Assembly (NCBI GenBank): GCA_028571685.1
Contig: CM053162.1
Coordinates: 12,342,001-12,406,000 of the forward strand
Length of the DNA: 64,000 nucleotides
Reading direction: 5' to 3'
Source: Heterohyrax brucei
Taxonomy: Eukaryota; Chordata; Mammalia; Hyracoidea; Procaviidae
Part shown: in pieces, positions 46,166 through 57,645 of the stretch
How positions within the stretch are numbered: position 1 is the first letter of the stretch
How the letters are laid out: every line of letters begins with the position of its first letter
Translations under genes and position numbers: made by a program
Notes under the pieces: model-generated
Databases searched by the model: none
The model's input: the letters and a program-made list of their open reading frames with translations, nothing else
Told to the model about the DNA's origin: nothing

Positions 46166-46966
46166 GAGCCCTCTGGGATCCCAATACCTTGCCCTCCCTA
46201 TGGGGCCACACCGTACTTTGAACACTGCTTAAAGCACCCTGACAGTGTGCACATGCATCTTTCCACAGTCATGCTATTATTTGCTCCCTTTTGCTCTTGC
46301 CTCTTCACTTAGACAGCAGGCAATTTTAAGGCAAGGTGTCCTTTGGACCCATTCCTTACACTTGCAGTGGGCTCCTTAGAACACTAAGGCATTTGTTGAC
46401 TGAGTACATACACCGAACAGGAGTTTGCTAGCTTTGACATTTTAAAACTGCACACTTCCTTCAGTGACACAGTGCCCAAGCTACTGCCCTCATTGCCATT
46501 TTCTCAAAACCAGGAAATGAAACTGGCCACCAAGAACAACTGACCACCCACCAGAGTATTAGTACAAACTCAGCAAAATGAACCAAGACGCAGGCAGCTG
46601 AGATCACAGGGCTGAGCACATTCAACCTGCAATTATCTTTGAAGACACGTGACACATTCCTTCCTGATACAAGTCACAATCATCTTCAACATTTAAAAAG
46701 TTAAATGATGTACCTAAATGAGTATACCTACACAGAACACATCCTAAGATTTTGCTATACTCTTGGTCTCCGCATATGCACAAATACAGCCTTCGGTTTT
46801 TTTGGCTGAATGTTCCATCCATAAACATGAGGAGGACAAGGCAGGGAAACTTAATGTGCAGGGGAACACTGTATTTTCTCACACTGTCCTTTCACTATGG
46901 GCCCCTTTTAATCAAGTCAAATCTCCAACAAATGTTTTTAGGTTTTCTGTGGGTGACTGCAAAGGA
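46166..46966. other. FLI1 intron 1, unique block
   Basis: No gene. Frames of 64-86 codons occur on both strands without motifs. Confidence 0.5.
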
Positions 46967-47165
46967 GGTCCTTGGGTGACACAAACAGTTTGTTCTTTAC
47001 TAGTAATATAAAGTTGGCAGTTTGAACCCATCTATGTTTCTATGGAAGAAAAGCCTGGAGACTGGCTTCCATAAGGATTACAGCCCAGAAAACTCTGTGA
47101 AGGAGAACTCTACTCTATAACATGTGGGGTTGTGTGAGTTTGGAATCAAAAGCCTTGGGTTTTTT
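46967..47165 (+). mobile_element. AfroSINE, long type
   Basis: aggtccttgggtgacacaaa, tggcttccataaggattaca and gtgagtttggaatcaaaagc. Confidence 0.9.
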
Positions 47166-47839
47166 ATTGTAAAGGTGTTTTCTCTCTAGCTGTGGAGCTG
47201 TTTGGAGCTCTAGGGTGTCCACTGATACACAAGCACCAGCAACTGGAAGCCTTGCAACTTGCCAGCAAACCCCAGTCAAAATCATGCGCTCTGTCGTTCT
47301 CCTGGATGCTACTCATGGCAATCCAGATAGGAGGTGCATGTGTAAGCTTACTTCTCTCTCAAAGGAGCCAGCTTCTCAAGTCTCTTTCATTCTGAGAGGC
47401 CATGACGAGAGAGAGAGAGAGACAAAATTTCTTTGCATACGAATGCATCAAGATGTGTCTTTCTGGGCACCCCTGTTCCATGTGAAAAGAAGGGAGACAG
47501 CCAAAAGACATGGTTAATTAGACAAAGACACATGGGCACATCAAAAAATTCTGCTGGATCCTGTGTTTGCACAGCTTCAAGAACTCTTTTTTTTTTTTGT
47601 ATCGTATACTACATGTGATGCTCCTGCTACTGAATTCAAATGACAAATGTGCCCTATAGTTCAACTTGTAACACCCAACACATCCTAGTCCAGTTCTGGG
47701 TGAGTCTGTGACTCACTCTGCACATCATTTTCTATCTCTCCTGCCCCAGTAACTTGGCTCTGTTCACTTAGTATAAACTGAGTTAAGATGAAGGAGTTGA
47801 AGCCAAGAAAACTTTAGCCGTATCTTTATGAAACAGGAA
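47166..47839. other. FLI1 intron 1, unique block
   Basis: No gene. A GA tract (gagagagagagaga) lies at about 47408-47422 and a T run at 47587-47597. Confidence 0.5.
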
Positions 47840-47965
47840 ATTTGGCAATAATTAGGGGTGACAACTGTATGGCATGATTAATTTATATCACTAAATTGTG
47901 CTTGAATAATGTTAAATTGGCAAGTGTTGTGTTACATGTATGTTTACAAATATAAATACATATAT
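47840..47965 (+). mobile_element. Old L1 3' end
   Basis: aattaggggtgacaactgta, catgattaatttatatcact and taaattggcaagtgttgtgt are old L1 tail phrases. Confidence 0.75.
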
Positions 47966-47978
47966 ATGCGTGTATACA

Positions 47979-48132
47979 TATGGAAACCCTGGTGGCCTAG
48001 TGGTTAAGAGTTCAGCTGCTAAGGCAGTTCAGATTCACCATGCACTCCTCAGAAACCCTGTGGAGAAGTTCTACACTGTCCTATAGGGCTGCTATAAGTT
48101 GGGGTCAACTAGATGGCAACGGTATATATATA
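47979..48132 (+). mobile_element. AfroSINE, short type
   Basis: ggaaaccctggtggcctagt, tgcactcctcagaaaccctg and ataagttggggtcaactaga. Its tail runs into a TA repeat that hosts the mariner. Confidence 0.95.
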
Positions 48133-48134
48133 TA

Positions 48135-48691
48135 AACGCGGACTGTCAATTAAGTTCACAGACTCATCCTAGAAAAAGTGGTACATCATTGCTGAATAGC
48201 ACTATGGTCACCTTCGAAGTACTCCTCTTGGGAAGCTATGCAGCAACACCAATACCTAGTCCATCCTTCAAAGCAATTTTGGAACTCTTTTTCTGGAATG
48301 ACCATCAGAGCTGTCGCTGGATTACGTTTGATGTCCTGAACGTCATGAAAATGACTTCCTTTCAATAGTTCCTTTATCACCAGGTAAAGAAAAAAGTCAT
48401 TGGGGGTCAGGTCAGGTGAGTAGGGAGGGTGTTCAATACAGTTATTTGTTTACGGGCTGAAAACTCCCTCACAGACAACTATGCAGTTAAGTTGGAGAAC
48501 TTTCCACCTTGCCAACGTGTGCAATGACCATTCCGGGAACAGTTTCAAAATTGCTTTGAAGGGTGGACTAGGCACTGGCGTTGGTGCATAGCTTCCCAAG
48601 GGGAGGACTTCAAAGGCGATGGTAGTGAAACTGAGCAACGAGGTATGCAGCACTTAGAACAACTGAGTTCATGGACTTGTCAGACCTCGTG
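48135..48691 (-). mobile_element. Fold-back mariner, copy 2
   Basis: Lies between TA dinucleotides of a TA-rich host tract. On the minus strand the long part reads HPPYSPDLTPNDFFLYLVIK (mariner catalytic-Asp block), then EKEFQNCFEGWTRYWCC and IASQEEYFEGD, the transposase C-terminus. The right ~165 bp (48527-48691) is an inverted second copy of the same end, in which FQNCFEGWTRHWRW and IASQGEDFKGD read on the plus strand. Two 3' ends face outward and the first two catalytic Asp regions are missing. Same architecture as 28047-28592. Confidence 0.9.
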
Positions 48692-48938
48692 TATATATAT
48701 ATATATGTATATGGATTATACATATGTATGTAAAGAAAGCTTGAATGATGGAGATGTACAGGGCTGATAAGCTGCTTCTATTAGTTTTTCTCAAAGTGTG
48801 TTTCTTGCAGGTTTATTAAATCCAGGAGATATTTATTTAAAATGAAGATTCCCAGGCCCATTCCAGATTTAGTGAATTAGAATTTCTGCAGCTGGAACCC
48901 CACACAGCAGTAATTTTTAACATTCCCCAAGTGAGTCT
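48692..48938. other. TA-rich microsatellite and unique DNA
   Basis: A (TA)n-type tract at 48692-48732, then sequence without gene or clear repeat. Confidence 0.7.
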
Positions 48939-48939
48939 C

Positions 48940-49105
48940 AGGAACCCTGCTGGTGTAGTAGTTAAGCGCTATGGCTCCTAACCAAGAGGTCACACATTAG
49001 AATCCACCAGGCACTCCCTGGAAACTCTATGGAGCATTTCTACTCTGTCCTATGGGGTCACTCCCAGTTTCAATTGACTCGGCAGCAATGAGCTTGTTTG
49101 GGGGT
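48940..49105 (+). mobile_element. AfroSINE, short type
   Basis: caggaaccctgctggtgtag, ccaggcactccctggaaact and tcaattgactcggcagcaat. Confidence 0.95.
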
Positions 49106-49327
49106 TAAGTGAGTCTTACTCAGACTCTGAGGCAAACAGCCCTGTTTCAGCTTACTCAATCCAGGATGTCTCACACTCTTTTGAACACAGATTCTGTTTT
49201 TCATAAAGCACCTTTAAACATCCCTTGGACATATTTTGGAAAGAATGAAATGCTACAGTTGAGTTTTATCACATTCACTGAGGGACTCTATCCCCCAAAT
49301 CTTAAATGTTCTTCTTTTTTCTCTGCC

Positions 49328-49530
49328 ATGTTGTTAGCTATTAGGTGCCCTTGACTTGAGTCTGACTCATAGCAATCCCCTGTGACACAGTACAATTGCT
49401 CTATAGGGTTTTCTTGAGCGTAATTGCTGTGGAAGCCAGTGACTAGGTCTTTCACCTGTGGAGCCTCTGGATGGATTAGAACAGCCTACCTTTTGGCTAG
49501 TAGTTGAGTACTTAACCATTTGCACCATTT
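49328..49530 (-). mobile_element. AfroSINE, B type
   Basis: tgttgttagctattaggtgc, agtctgactcatagcaatcc and ttttggctagtagttgagta. Confidence 0.9.
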
Positions 49531-49559
49531 TTCCTTTTTCTTACCATAAAACTGCACAA

Positions 49560-49716
49560 ATATCTGTTGCCATGGAGTTGATTCTGATTTTATCATGGTC
49601 CTTAAAGGACAGAGTAAAACTGCCCCATAGAGTTTCCAAGTAGTGGCTGGGAGATTCCGAGTGCAGATCTTTTGTTTAGCAGCAGTAGCTCTTAACCACT
49701 GTGCCACCAGAGCTTC
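49560..49716 (-). mobile_element. AfroSINE, short type
   Basis: tctgttgccatggagttgat, aactgccccatagagtttcc and cttaaccactgtgccaccag. Confidence 0.94.
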
Positions 49717-52029
49717 AAAATTATCATAAGAAGGTGACATTGTACGCTTGGAAAAGATTACTGCTTCATACATATTTATTGTTTTTGTAGTTTTGGTAAT
49801 AAGTTGCTTCTTAAAATTATAGTATGCTTTAGTTATTTGAAGGGATGTGTCATGTTCCTTTCTCCCACTTTCATTATTTATGCATAAATGTACTAGTTTC
49901 ACAAGTGCTTTCCTTCACTGCCCTCAAATCCTGGAATCCTGGAGCACTTCTTACTTTTTATTAATAGAAAATGCAGCATTTATAATTACACATCTATTTG
50001 TGCAAAAGCGTGATTAACATCCCCCTCTAACCAGACAAAAGTCTAGGAAAGCAGGGTCTCCACCTGTTTGGTTCACCACGTACCCAAGGACTTAGCATAA
50101 CTTGAGGCAGATGGTAAGCACTCAGTAAATATTTGTTGCATGAGTGAATCACACAGTTTTAATTGAACAATGTATATAGAACATGAGAGATGAAATAATT
50201 TAAACTCACAGTGGTTCCCAAACCAGACTGCCCAACAGAATTTCCTGAAAAGCTTTTTAAAAAATGCAAGGTTCTACCATAGACCTACTCAAGGAGAGAA
50301 GAGAGGAGGACCTAGTCATGTGGTCACCACAGGCTTAGTGGCTCCAGAAAGAAGGGCACTGTGAGTGTTGGTCTGGCCTTTCCTCCTGACTTGCTGTAGG
50401 TTTTTAGACATATCTCTTTATGTTTTAGTGCCTGAATTTCACTGTTCTGTAAAGCGGGAGTCCCACTTGCCACTTGCCTCTTGGATTCCAGAATTACTCT
50501 GTGCAACGTCTACTTAAGCATTTTGAAATCCTAAGATGAGACATGATACTGAAGTTCAAGTCATGGTTCCTATTTCTAGCATTGTGGCTTTCTAGCACAG
50601 GCTGTACACCTTGTGTTCTGCCAGTTAACTCTTAAGAAAACTTCACTGAGTTTTTGTTTGTTTGTTTTACCAGCTCTGACCCTTTAATAACAATAAAAAA
50701 GATAGCTTAGTTTGTTAACTACCCTTTCATACCTGACCTCTGGTTTTGTGATTCAAATTTACATAAGCCAACCATTAGACACACATGCTGGCTCCTGGGT
50801 GTTTACAGAGACACCTTCTGCAGCCAGGCACACTGGACATGGCACGCCTCACCAGCTCCCCACCCGGGTCTCCAAGCTCAGCTAAGGTATGAGTCCAGCC
50901 CAGGTTGTAAGCAGCCCAGGAAGCTGAGGGCACAGCTAATGTATATGTCATCTTGTGGCTTCTGGTCACATCTTCACCCTACCTAAGAGCCTGCACAAGC
51001 TGTAAGAGCAACAGGAAATGGCCAAGGGTATATATATATAGCCACACTGTGTTTCTCCAAAAGCACTGTTTTGCAGAGATTATTACAAACTTTCTCACTG
51101 GAGAGGACATGGCTGGCGCCTTTTCCTCAGGGTCTCCTGAGATACTTTTAAAACTAACCAGTCCATCTGAGGAGAAAGAGAACATTAAGTGTTTTTGACT
51201 GCTTCGGTTTCAAGGTCAACAGACCAGTGCACTATCTTTTACAAAGGATTTCCAGAGACACTCAGCAAAGGCCCAGAAAGGAAGGGAAACAGAAGTGGAA
51301 AAGGTAGATTTTCCTGGGCCTAGAAAACACAGCTCATCTGGGAAAAAACATTCACCCCAAGCAGTGAGTTTGCCTTGCAAGTCCTCAGTTGGGCTCTGCT
51401 TCTCCTTATATCATTTTCCTGGCAAATAAATACATCTCTCCATGAGGTATCCAACACAACCCACCCCCCACTTCATACTAGCTCCCCCCAAATCCTATCT
51501 GAGGCAGAGTCAGCAGGAAAGTGGTCTGCATCAGGACTTAAGGGTCTAGCACTACAGACCACTTTTGTCATACAAGTGCGCCAGTCAAAAGAAAATGAAA
51601 AAAATTGAAAAAAGTCTCTCCTTCCAGGTTCAGCCTTAGAGCAAGGCCATTCTTCACAGCTTTGGAAGCGGTTTTCTTGGAATATCAGCTTATTTACCTA
51701 CATTCTAGAAGACAGTGAATATTCTTGAGGCTGGGACCACGGCTTCCGCAGTGCCGAGCGTCCGTTTCCCTAGTCCCTGCCTATACTGAATAAGCCTGAA
51801 AGTGAACACCACGGACACAGAGCCACAACAGCACTAGGGAGACCCCGGTGGGCGCCAATGGCTTTGGTCTACATGCATACACTAGATGGTGCTGGCAAAT
51901 TATAAAACCTGTTTGAGACTCGAAGCTCCTTCGGGGTGCAAGCAGCTAATATCACTGCTGCTAAATGAAAGTTTGCTAGTTCCAATAGGCTCAAAGGAAC
52001 CTCAGAAGAGAGGCTTAGTTATCTTCTGC
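49717..52029. other. FLI1 intron 1, long mostly unique block
   Basis: No gene. About 50080-50155 looks like an L2-type end (atggtaagcactcagtaaat, atttgttgcatgagtgaatc). A TA tract lies at 51030-51040 and a TTTG run at about 50655-50665. ETS-like ACAGGAAATG lies near 51010. No other repeat recognised. Confidence 0.5.
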
Positions 52030-52112
52030 TGAAAAATCAGCCACTGATTTTTATGGGGCTCAGTGCTATTCTCACGTACATGAGGTCTCTACAAGTTGGA
52101 ATCAATTCCAGA
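52030..52112 (+). mobile_element. AfroSINE fragment, B type
   Basis: aaaaatcagccactgatttt, tctctacaagttggaatcaa. 3' part only. Confidence 0.75.
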
Positions 52113-52542
52113 TTCAGGCTGAAGATTCAGGTTTATATCTGTAAAATAGGGATAACGCAGCTGTGAGAGAATATGAAGTTTTTAGTGAAGTACCCCCATA
52201 ACAAATGCACAATAAATGGTAGCCATAGCCAAAGCAGTAATCATACAAAAATTGGAGTGGTCTTGTAGAGCGGAAAAGAGTCCTGAGCATACACCAGAGT
52301 ATAGACCCTGGTTTCAAGATTTTCAACTGTTCCTTGTCATAAAACATTGAATGCTAACCTGGTTGGCTGGCTCATTCGCCATGGATTAACTGTATTTTGA
52401 CACTACCAATGCTTAGTACTCAGGCACTGGGTCAATACAATGTCTTCTTCAGACTACTTTCAAACACACTGCCACTTAATAACAGTGGTGCCTAAAATTC
52501 CTGGTCCTCCCTATGCTGAAAAGACACAGTTGTAAAATGCAT
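52113..52542. other. FLI1 intron 1, unique block
   Basis: No gene or named repeat. It is followed by an A run at 52544-52557. Confidence 0.5.
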
Positions 52543-52555
52543 TAAAAAAAAAAAA

Positions 52556-53065
52556 AAATGTTGCTGTTGTTAGGCATTGTCAAGCTGCAAGCAGTGGCCA
52601 CATGCACAACAACACACTGTCCAGTCCTGTACCATCCGCATAATTGTGCTATGCTTGAGCCCATTATTGCAGCTACTGTGTCAATCTACCTCACTGAGGG
52701 GCCTCCTCTTTTTCCCCTGGCCCTCTATCTTGAGTGCTTTCCAACCCGAGAGATTCATCTTACAATATTCCACTGCTACTCATAAGGTTTTCACTGGCCA
52801 GTTTTTTTAGAAGTAGATTACTAGGTCCTTCTTCTTAGTCTTAGTCTGGAAACTGTCCTGAAATCTATCCAGCATGGGTGACACTGTTGGTACTTGAACA
52901 GCTGGTGGAAGAGCTTCAAGCCTCGCAGCAACACATAAGCCCCCACAGCATAGAATACTGACAGTCTTTAGGGCAGACATTCTGCAGAACCAGTTTAAAA
53001 GCTCTCCATTCCCACAGTACCACCAGTCAGCATCTGTGACACACTCTTGCAGGCTGGGTTCACAA
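52556..53065 (-). mobile_element. Bipartite RTE (5' end joined to 3' tail)
   Basis: The plus strand first shows the RTE tail complement (gttgctgttgttaggcattg, cattattgcagctactgtgt, caatctacctcactgagggg). The RTE 5' leader complement then follows directly (gttttcactggccagttttt, ctgtcctgaaatctatccag, cagcaacacataagccccca). The junction is near 52735-52745, so the coding region of several kb is absent. Compare 14159-14765. Confidence 0.7.
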
Positions 53066-53805
53066 GAGCTCAACCCAAGAACCACAGGTCTCCATCCTTT
53101 TTACAAAGGTGAGGATAGGTGTGCCTACTATTTATGTTTCAAATTCTTGGTACATGGAGGCCAAAGGGAGTGAAAGGGGACTCACGCTGTACTGACCCCC
53201 CTTCCTTCCCTCATCTGACAGCTGGAGGAATGTGCATGTCCCATGGAAAGCCCATATCCCTCAGACTCCTCAACTCTGATCCTTTTCTTTTCTCACCTAG
53301 TTGCCACAAATCCCATAGCCTTGCTCAGCCTCAGTACTGAAAGTTGAGTGCACAGTGGCAGAGCTCAGGCCTGCATGTGTGCCTGCGATGGAGACTGGTA
53401 TCTGAGAGCTAACAGCTCGAGGAGGAAATCCTGTTCCAGCACTCAGAGCCCTTCTAGAGGGGCTGCCAGCAGTGCTTTCCTCCCTCCTGGTAGATAAACG
53501 TGGACACCTGAAATGCTAACGGGGGCTTCTTGTGTATACATACAGGGAGCTCACTTCCTGTCAGTCTGTCAGTCCTCCCCTCACCCTTTTTCTTTCATAC
53601 CCAGAGCATCACTAAGTCCACAATGGAGCTTGTAGGGTGTACTCTGTGGTGTTCCCATTCATACCCAGTGATGAAGTAGAGGTATCCAGCAGAAGATGCT
53701 CCCGACAAATGAAACTTGAGGAGCATGCTGGCTTTAGGATTCATAAAGCAGCTCAGAGGGGTCCTCATGAACCCAAGACAGGGAAAGACAACTCTGCCAC
53801 CAAGA
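53066..53805. other. FLI1 intron 1, unique block
   Basis: No gene or named repeat. Confidence 0.5.
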
Positions 53806-53807
53806 AA

Positions 53808-53968
53808 CCAGTGGCTGTCGAGTAGATGCCACTCATGGTGACTCATGTGTCTCAGAGTAGACCTGTGCTACATAAGGTTTACAGTGGCTGATCTGTCAGA
53901 GGCAGATCACCAGGCCTTTCTTCCAAAGAGCCTCTGGTTGCCAACCATTGTTTTAGCAGCTGAGGATG
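53808..53968 (-). mobile_element. AfroSINE, B type
   Basis: agtggctgtcgagtagatgc, cagtggctgatctgtcagag and tcaccaggcctttcttccaa. Confidence 0.93.
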
Positions 53969-54309
53969 TTATCTGCAATACCTAGGGACACTGTCAGTGC
54001 TATGAGCCCCTGTAGTGATTCTCAAATTCTAGAGTAGAAGAACATCTGGTGAAGAGCATGTTCTCTAGTGTTTGAAGTCAGGATTGTGGAGCGCTGCAGG
54101 TTCCTTTAATCCCTCCCTGGCCCCTAGAAGGGAGGCTAATCAGTGCGGTTAGTTTCACATGTCTTACTGTCTCCCTCAGCACAACGTAGGTAAAGCAGGA
54201 TTATTTGATATGTAGGTGAAGTTGGTGATGCCTGCTAGGCTAAATAAGGAGTGGAAATGAAATATTTCCTGCCACTGAAGGAAGGAATCTCAATATAGAC
54301 TGCTGTGGA

Positions 54310-54455
54310 GAAATTCCTGAGCAGTGTAAATACTGTGTGGAGGTTCAAGTCCAAGTAGAAGTGCCTGGAAGATGCGTCTAGCAATCTCCTTCTCGAAAAC
54401 CCTACGGAGCACAGTTCTAAAGTGACACACATGGGGTCGTCATGAGTTGGAAGTG
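54310..54455 (+). mobile_element. AfroSINE, B type, partial
   Basis: tgtggaggttcaagtccaag, cgaaaaccctacggagcaca and acacatggggtcgtcatgag. Confidence 0.88.
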
Positions 54456-54869
54456 GGGGGTGGTCTGCCCTGATTCTGCTCCTTTTGCACCTACTCCTTT
54501 CTCCCCTTCCTTAGCCGCATCGGGTTTACCTGCGGGCCCCCAGTCTGTCCTGGGCTGCACTTGATGCTGTGGGCATGCACAAGGAGAAGACACAGAACTC
54601 ACCAGGGCCACTGGAGGTTCAGAAGCAATGACGTGAGAAAAGAGTAAGAACCGGAACACACACGCACAGTGCCACCCAGAGGCGGGTAGGAGGCAGCGGT
54701 ACTTGTGCAGGATCGGACGCAAGTGAGAGGTGTGAATGAGGGCCTGTGGCCTCGCTGGTCATCTGGGGGTGGGCAAAAGTCCACTAAGGTCTTTCTATAA
54801 CGTTCTGTGATTGTGAGAACCCTGGCAGAGAACTAATTAAGGACTACGGCAGAGTTGGAGGCCACCCTA
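54456..54869. other. FLI1 intron 1, unique block
   Basis: No gene. Somewhat GC-rich, with a CRE-like TGACGTGAG near 54630. Confidence 0.5.
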
Positions 54870-55100
54870 ACGGGAAACCGGAAGTGTCCCCTGGGTCACC
54901 CCGTGGTGCTGAGGCTCCGCCACGCGGCCACACGGCGCCGCTCCCCTGCCAGGGGATGGGGCAGGGCTTCGCTCACCAGAGTCCCGGGGTGTGCGCACCA
55001 GACGCCAGAGAGCATCTGTCTGAGCACTGGAATTCCTTTAAACAGAGCCCTGCGCTGACAGCCAGCTGCAGAGTCCCTTTTATTTTGTTTCAGTTTGTGG
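54870..55100. promoter_or_regulatory. CpG-rich block with a perfect ETS site
   Basis: At least fifteen CpG dinucleotides by eye in about 54870-55010 (for example gccacgcggccacacggcgc), against a CpG-poor intron. ACCGGAAGTG at 54877-54886 is an optimal ETS site. Could be an alternative promoter or an auto-regulated enhancer of FLI1. No first exon could be recognised. Confidence 0.4.
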
Positions 55101-55439
55101 GGAAAATGAACTGGCTAGTTAGTATGGAACTGCCCCTGAGAGGAAGTGTGTTGTGGGAGGGAACCTTTACTTCTTCTCACTTTGGGACAGAGGGAGCAGT
55201 CACGCCTGCCCTTTTCTCTCCTTCAGCTGCTTACCTCTCTGCTTTAAAGAAATAAGCATGAAGCAAAACTAGGCCAGGTGGGAAGGCGCGGCGCCCAGTC
55301 TGCTCTGAGATGGGTGTGGCCAGCCCTGTGAATGGGGCTGCTGGTGCCAGCTTGCACCGGTGGGGGCCCGGGGGGCTTCTTCTCCCCAGCATGGTGTTCA
55401 GGATCAGCACACTGTCAGCTTGAAACCAACCATTGAAAA
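55101..55439. other. FLI1 intron 1, unique, GC-rich part
   Basis: Repeat-free continuation of the CpG-rich block. gaggaagtgtg at about 55140 is a further ETS-like core. Confidence 0.45.
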
Positions 55440-55655
55440 AAAGAAAACAGTTGTGGAGTCAATTCCTATTCACCAGAACCCAATATGTGTCAGAGTAGAA
55501 CTGTGCTCCCTTGGGTGTTCAGTGGCTGATTTTTCAGAAGTAGATCACCAGGCCTTTCTTCTGAGCTGCCTCTGGGAGACCTTAAACCTCCAACATTTTG
55601 GCTAGCCAGCCAAGCCAAGCACAGCCTATTTAATCGTTTACACCACTCAGGGCCT
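55440..55655 (-). mobile_element. AfroSINE, B type
   Basis: tgtggagtcaattcctattc, agtggctgatttttcagaag and cctccaacattttggctagc. Confidence 0.95.
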
Positions 55656-55986
55656 CCGAAATCAACCACAGTGGGGGTAATTAACCAGCATACCATAGAC
55701 TACATGTACTTCCTTCTCAATCACATGCACTCAGATTCTCTTACTGATGGCTCTGGCAGCAGCAGGCCAGCTTTGGAAGCTGATATATCAGGCCAAAGCA
55801 CAGCCACTATTACAGATCTCTCACATTTGAACTTGACTCAAATCCTAACTGACTTCACCAAACTGAAAGGTTGAAATGGGGCCTGACACAGTGAACCAGC
55901 ATTCAGTCATCCCAACTCCTACACTCTTTATTTCAAGAGCTTCAAGCAGTTTGCAATAACACTTAATTTTTTTTAATACATAAGTA
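55656..55986. other. FLI1 intron 1, unique block
   Basis: No gene or clear repeat. Confidence 0.5.
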
Positions 55987-56289
55987 CAGGCAGTCCCTGG
56001 ATTATTAATAAGTTCCATTCCTAAGTCTGTGTGTAAACAAATTTGTATGTAGACAGGAATAGTTAAGTACTGTTTATATCTATCATCAGTCAAATATTTG
56101 TCTTAACATATATGTACCTTTCTGTGCATAAAAAACATTACAGAAACACTTCCAGCTATACACAAACATTCTTAATATGGTATACTGATAGTATTTTGAT
56201 GCCTGTGGCAAAGTACTGTGCTTTTCGAACTAGAATTTTTAATATAATTGGCGTTATAAGAGGTGGTTCACATCCCCGAGGACTGCCTG
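55987..56289. mobile_element. Non-autonomous DNA transposon with TIRs
   Basis: The ends are caggcagtccctggatta and, inverted, atccccgaggactgcctg, an imperfect ~18 bp terminal inverted repeat. The left flank is TA; the right flank reads CATA, possibly a decayed TA. The interior (gttccattcctaagtctgtg) has no frame. Resembles a Tc1/mariner-Tigger-type MITE; the family name is not assigned. Confidence 0.75.
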
Positions 56290-56340
56290 CATAATAAATA
56301 ATACTAGTCACTATTTATTTAGGAATTACTATCTGCCAGG

Positions 56341-56552
56341 AAGGAGTGCCTCATTGGTGCAAACAGTTAACGTGCTCAGCTTCTTATCAAAAAGTTAGAG
56401 ATTCAACTCTACCTATAGACACCTCTAAAGAAAGACCTGGTAATCTTCCGAAAGAATCAGCTATTGAAAACAAATCCTATGGAGCATAGTTCTGCTCTAA
56501 CACACAAGGAGTTGCCATGAGTCACAGTCAGTCAATAGCAACTGGTTTACTA
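56341..56552 (+). mobile_element. AfroSINE, B type
   Basis: ggagtgcctcattggtgcaa, tatggagcatagttctgctc and ggagttgccatgagtcacag. Confidence 0.93.
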
Positions 56553-56559
56553 TTTGCCA

Positions 56560-56740
56560 GCTATGGAACTACACACTTTGCATGTTATCTCATTTAAGTT
56601 TATACTCATCAGAGTTTTATGAAATTATTTCCTCATCTCGCAGTTCAGGAACATGGGACTGGGGAGATCACCTGGCTTATGGTTTACAAGTGGCATAGCC
56701 ACAATTTGAACTCAGATCTGTCTGATTCCAAAACATGCTT
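56560..56740 (+). mobile_element. MIR-type remnant
   Basis: gcatgttatctcatttaagt, aaattatttcctcatctcgc and caatttgaactcagatctgt. Confidence 0.8.
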
Positions 56741-57578
56741 CTTCCAGTCTATGTTCTTCCGCTACATAACATACATCTTTTAAAATAAATAGTATTGTTC
56801 TTTATCCTTTAAAATTCACCCAAATAAAATTAACTCTAAGTATAGACCTCCAAGTACGGCACTGTTCCTAGGACTACCATGCAATCAGTATTACTCTTTC
56901 CAAAGGCCAATCACCCTCCCCCACAGTACACACTTCCTCTTCCCCTCCTCTACCCCAGCCTTTGTCCCTCCCCGCCTTTCAAAATCAGCTCAGAACTCAC
57001 TTCCTCCTTAAGCTTTCTCTTATTAACCCCACCCAGTTTTGATCACTTCACCAATTTTGTTTCTCCCCAAATATTTGTGCTCAAATGTGCACTAGAGTTT
57101 GTTTGCCTTTTTTTTTGTCACTTGAGTCCATGGGGTCTTCTTCATTAAGTTGTACCCACCCCTTTCTTCTGTACTCATCCCATGGTGCCTGGCAACCAGC
57201 TCTGTTCATAGTGGCCTCCTGGCCACCTTTGTCTTCGCCTGTGAACCATCAGTGCCCTGCTCTTCCCCTCCAAAACTGAGTACAAGGGCATTCACTCAAG
57301 GATCTGGCCTTATTATTCAAGTATCCACTTCGTTCTAGCCAAGGAAGCCACTGATGTAGAGCTCAGGCCAAAAGTCAGGAGAAACAGCAGGTGTCAGTTA
57401 GCATCCCTGGTGGAGCGCTCTTCAGCCTTAACAGCCTGTGAGACTTCTGAGAACACCCTTCGTCCAGTCTTGGGGCTATACCAGGGTACAGTTCTCTCAA
57501 AGAGGGTCTTCTCTTAGGTCTTCCTGTCACCAGGTTCCTCCTATTCTCTTCGACTGACCATAGATTGAAACTAGCAAC
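56741..57578. other. FLI1 intron 1, possible L2 remnant
   Basis: About 56960-57180 has an L2-like look (cagctcagaactcacttcct, ccttaagctttctcttatta). Otherwise unassigned; no gene. Confidence 0.4.
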
Positions 57579-57645
57579 GGAATAGGGGGTCACTATGAGT
57601 TGGAACTGACTCAATGGCAGTGGGTTCGGTTTGGGGTTAGGTTAG
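57579..57645 (+). mobile_element. AfroSINE tail
   Basis: ggtcactatgagttggaact then gactcaatggcagtgggttc. The body is absent or too diverged. Confidence 0.85.

Noticed and set aside
54870-55260. FLI1 exon 1 or an alternative first exon
   Set aside because: No sequence encoding MDGTIK followed by a donor was found on the minus strand here or elsewhere in the window. Only a CpG-rich block is supported.
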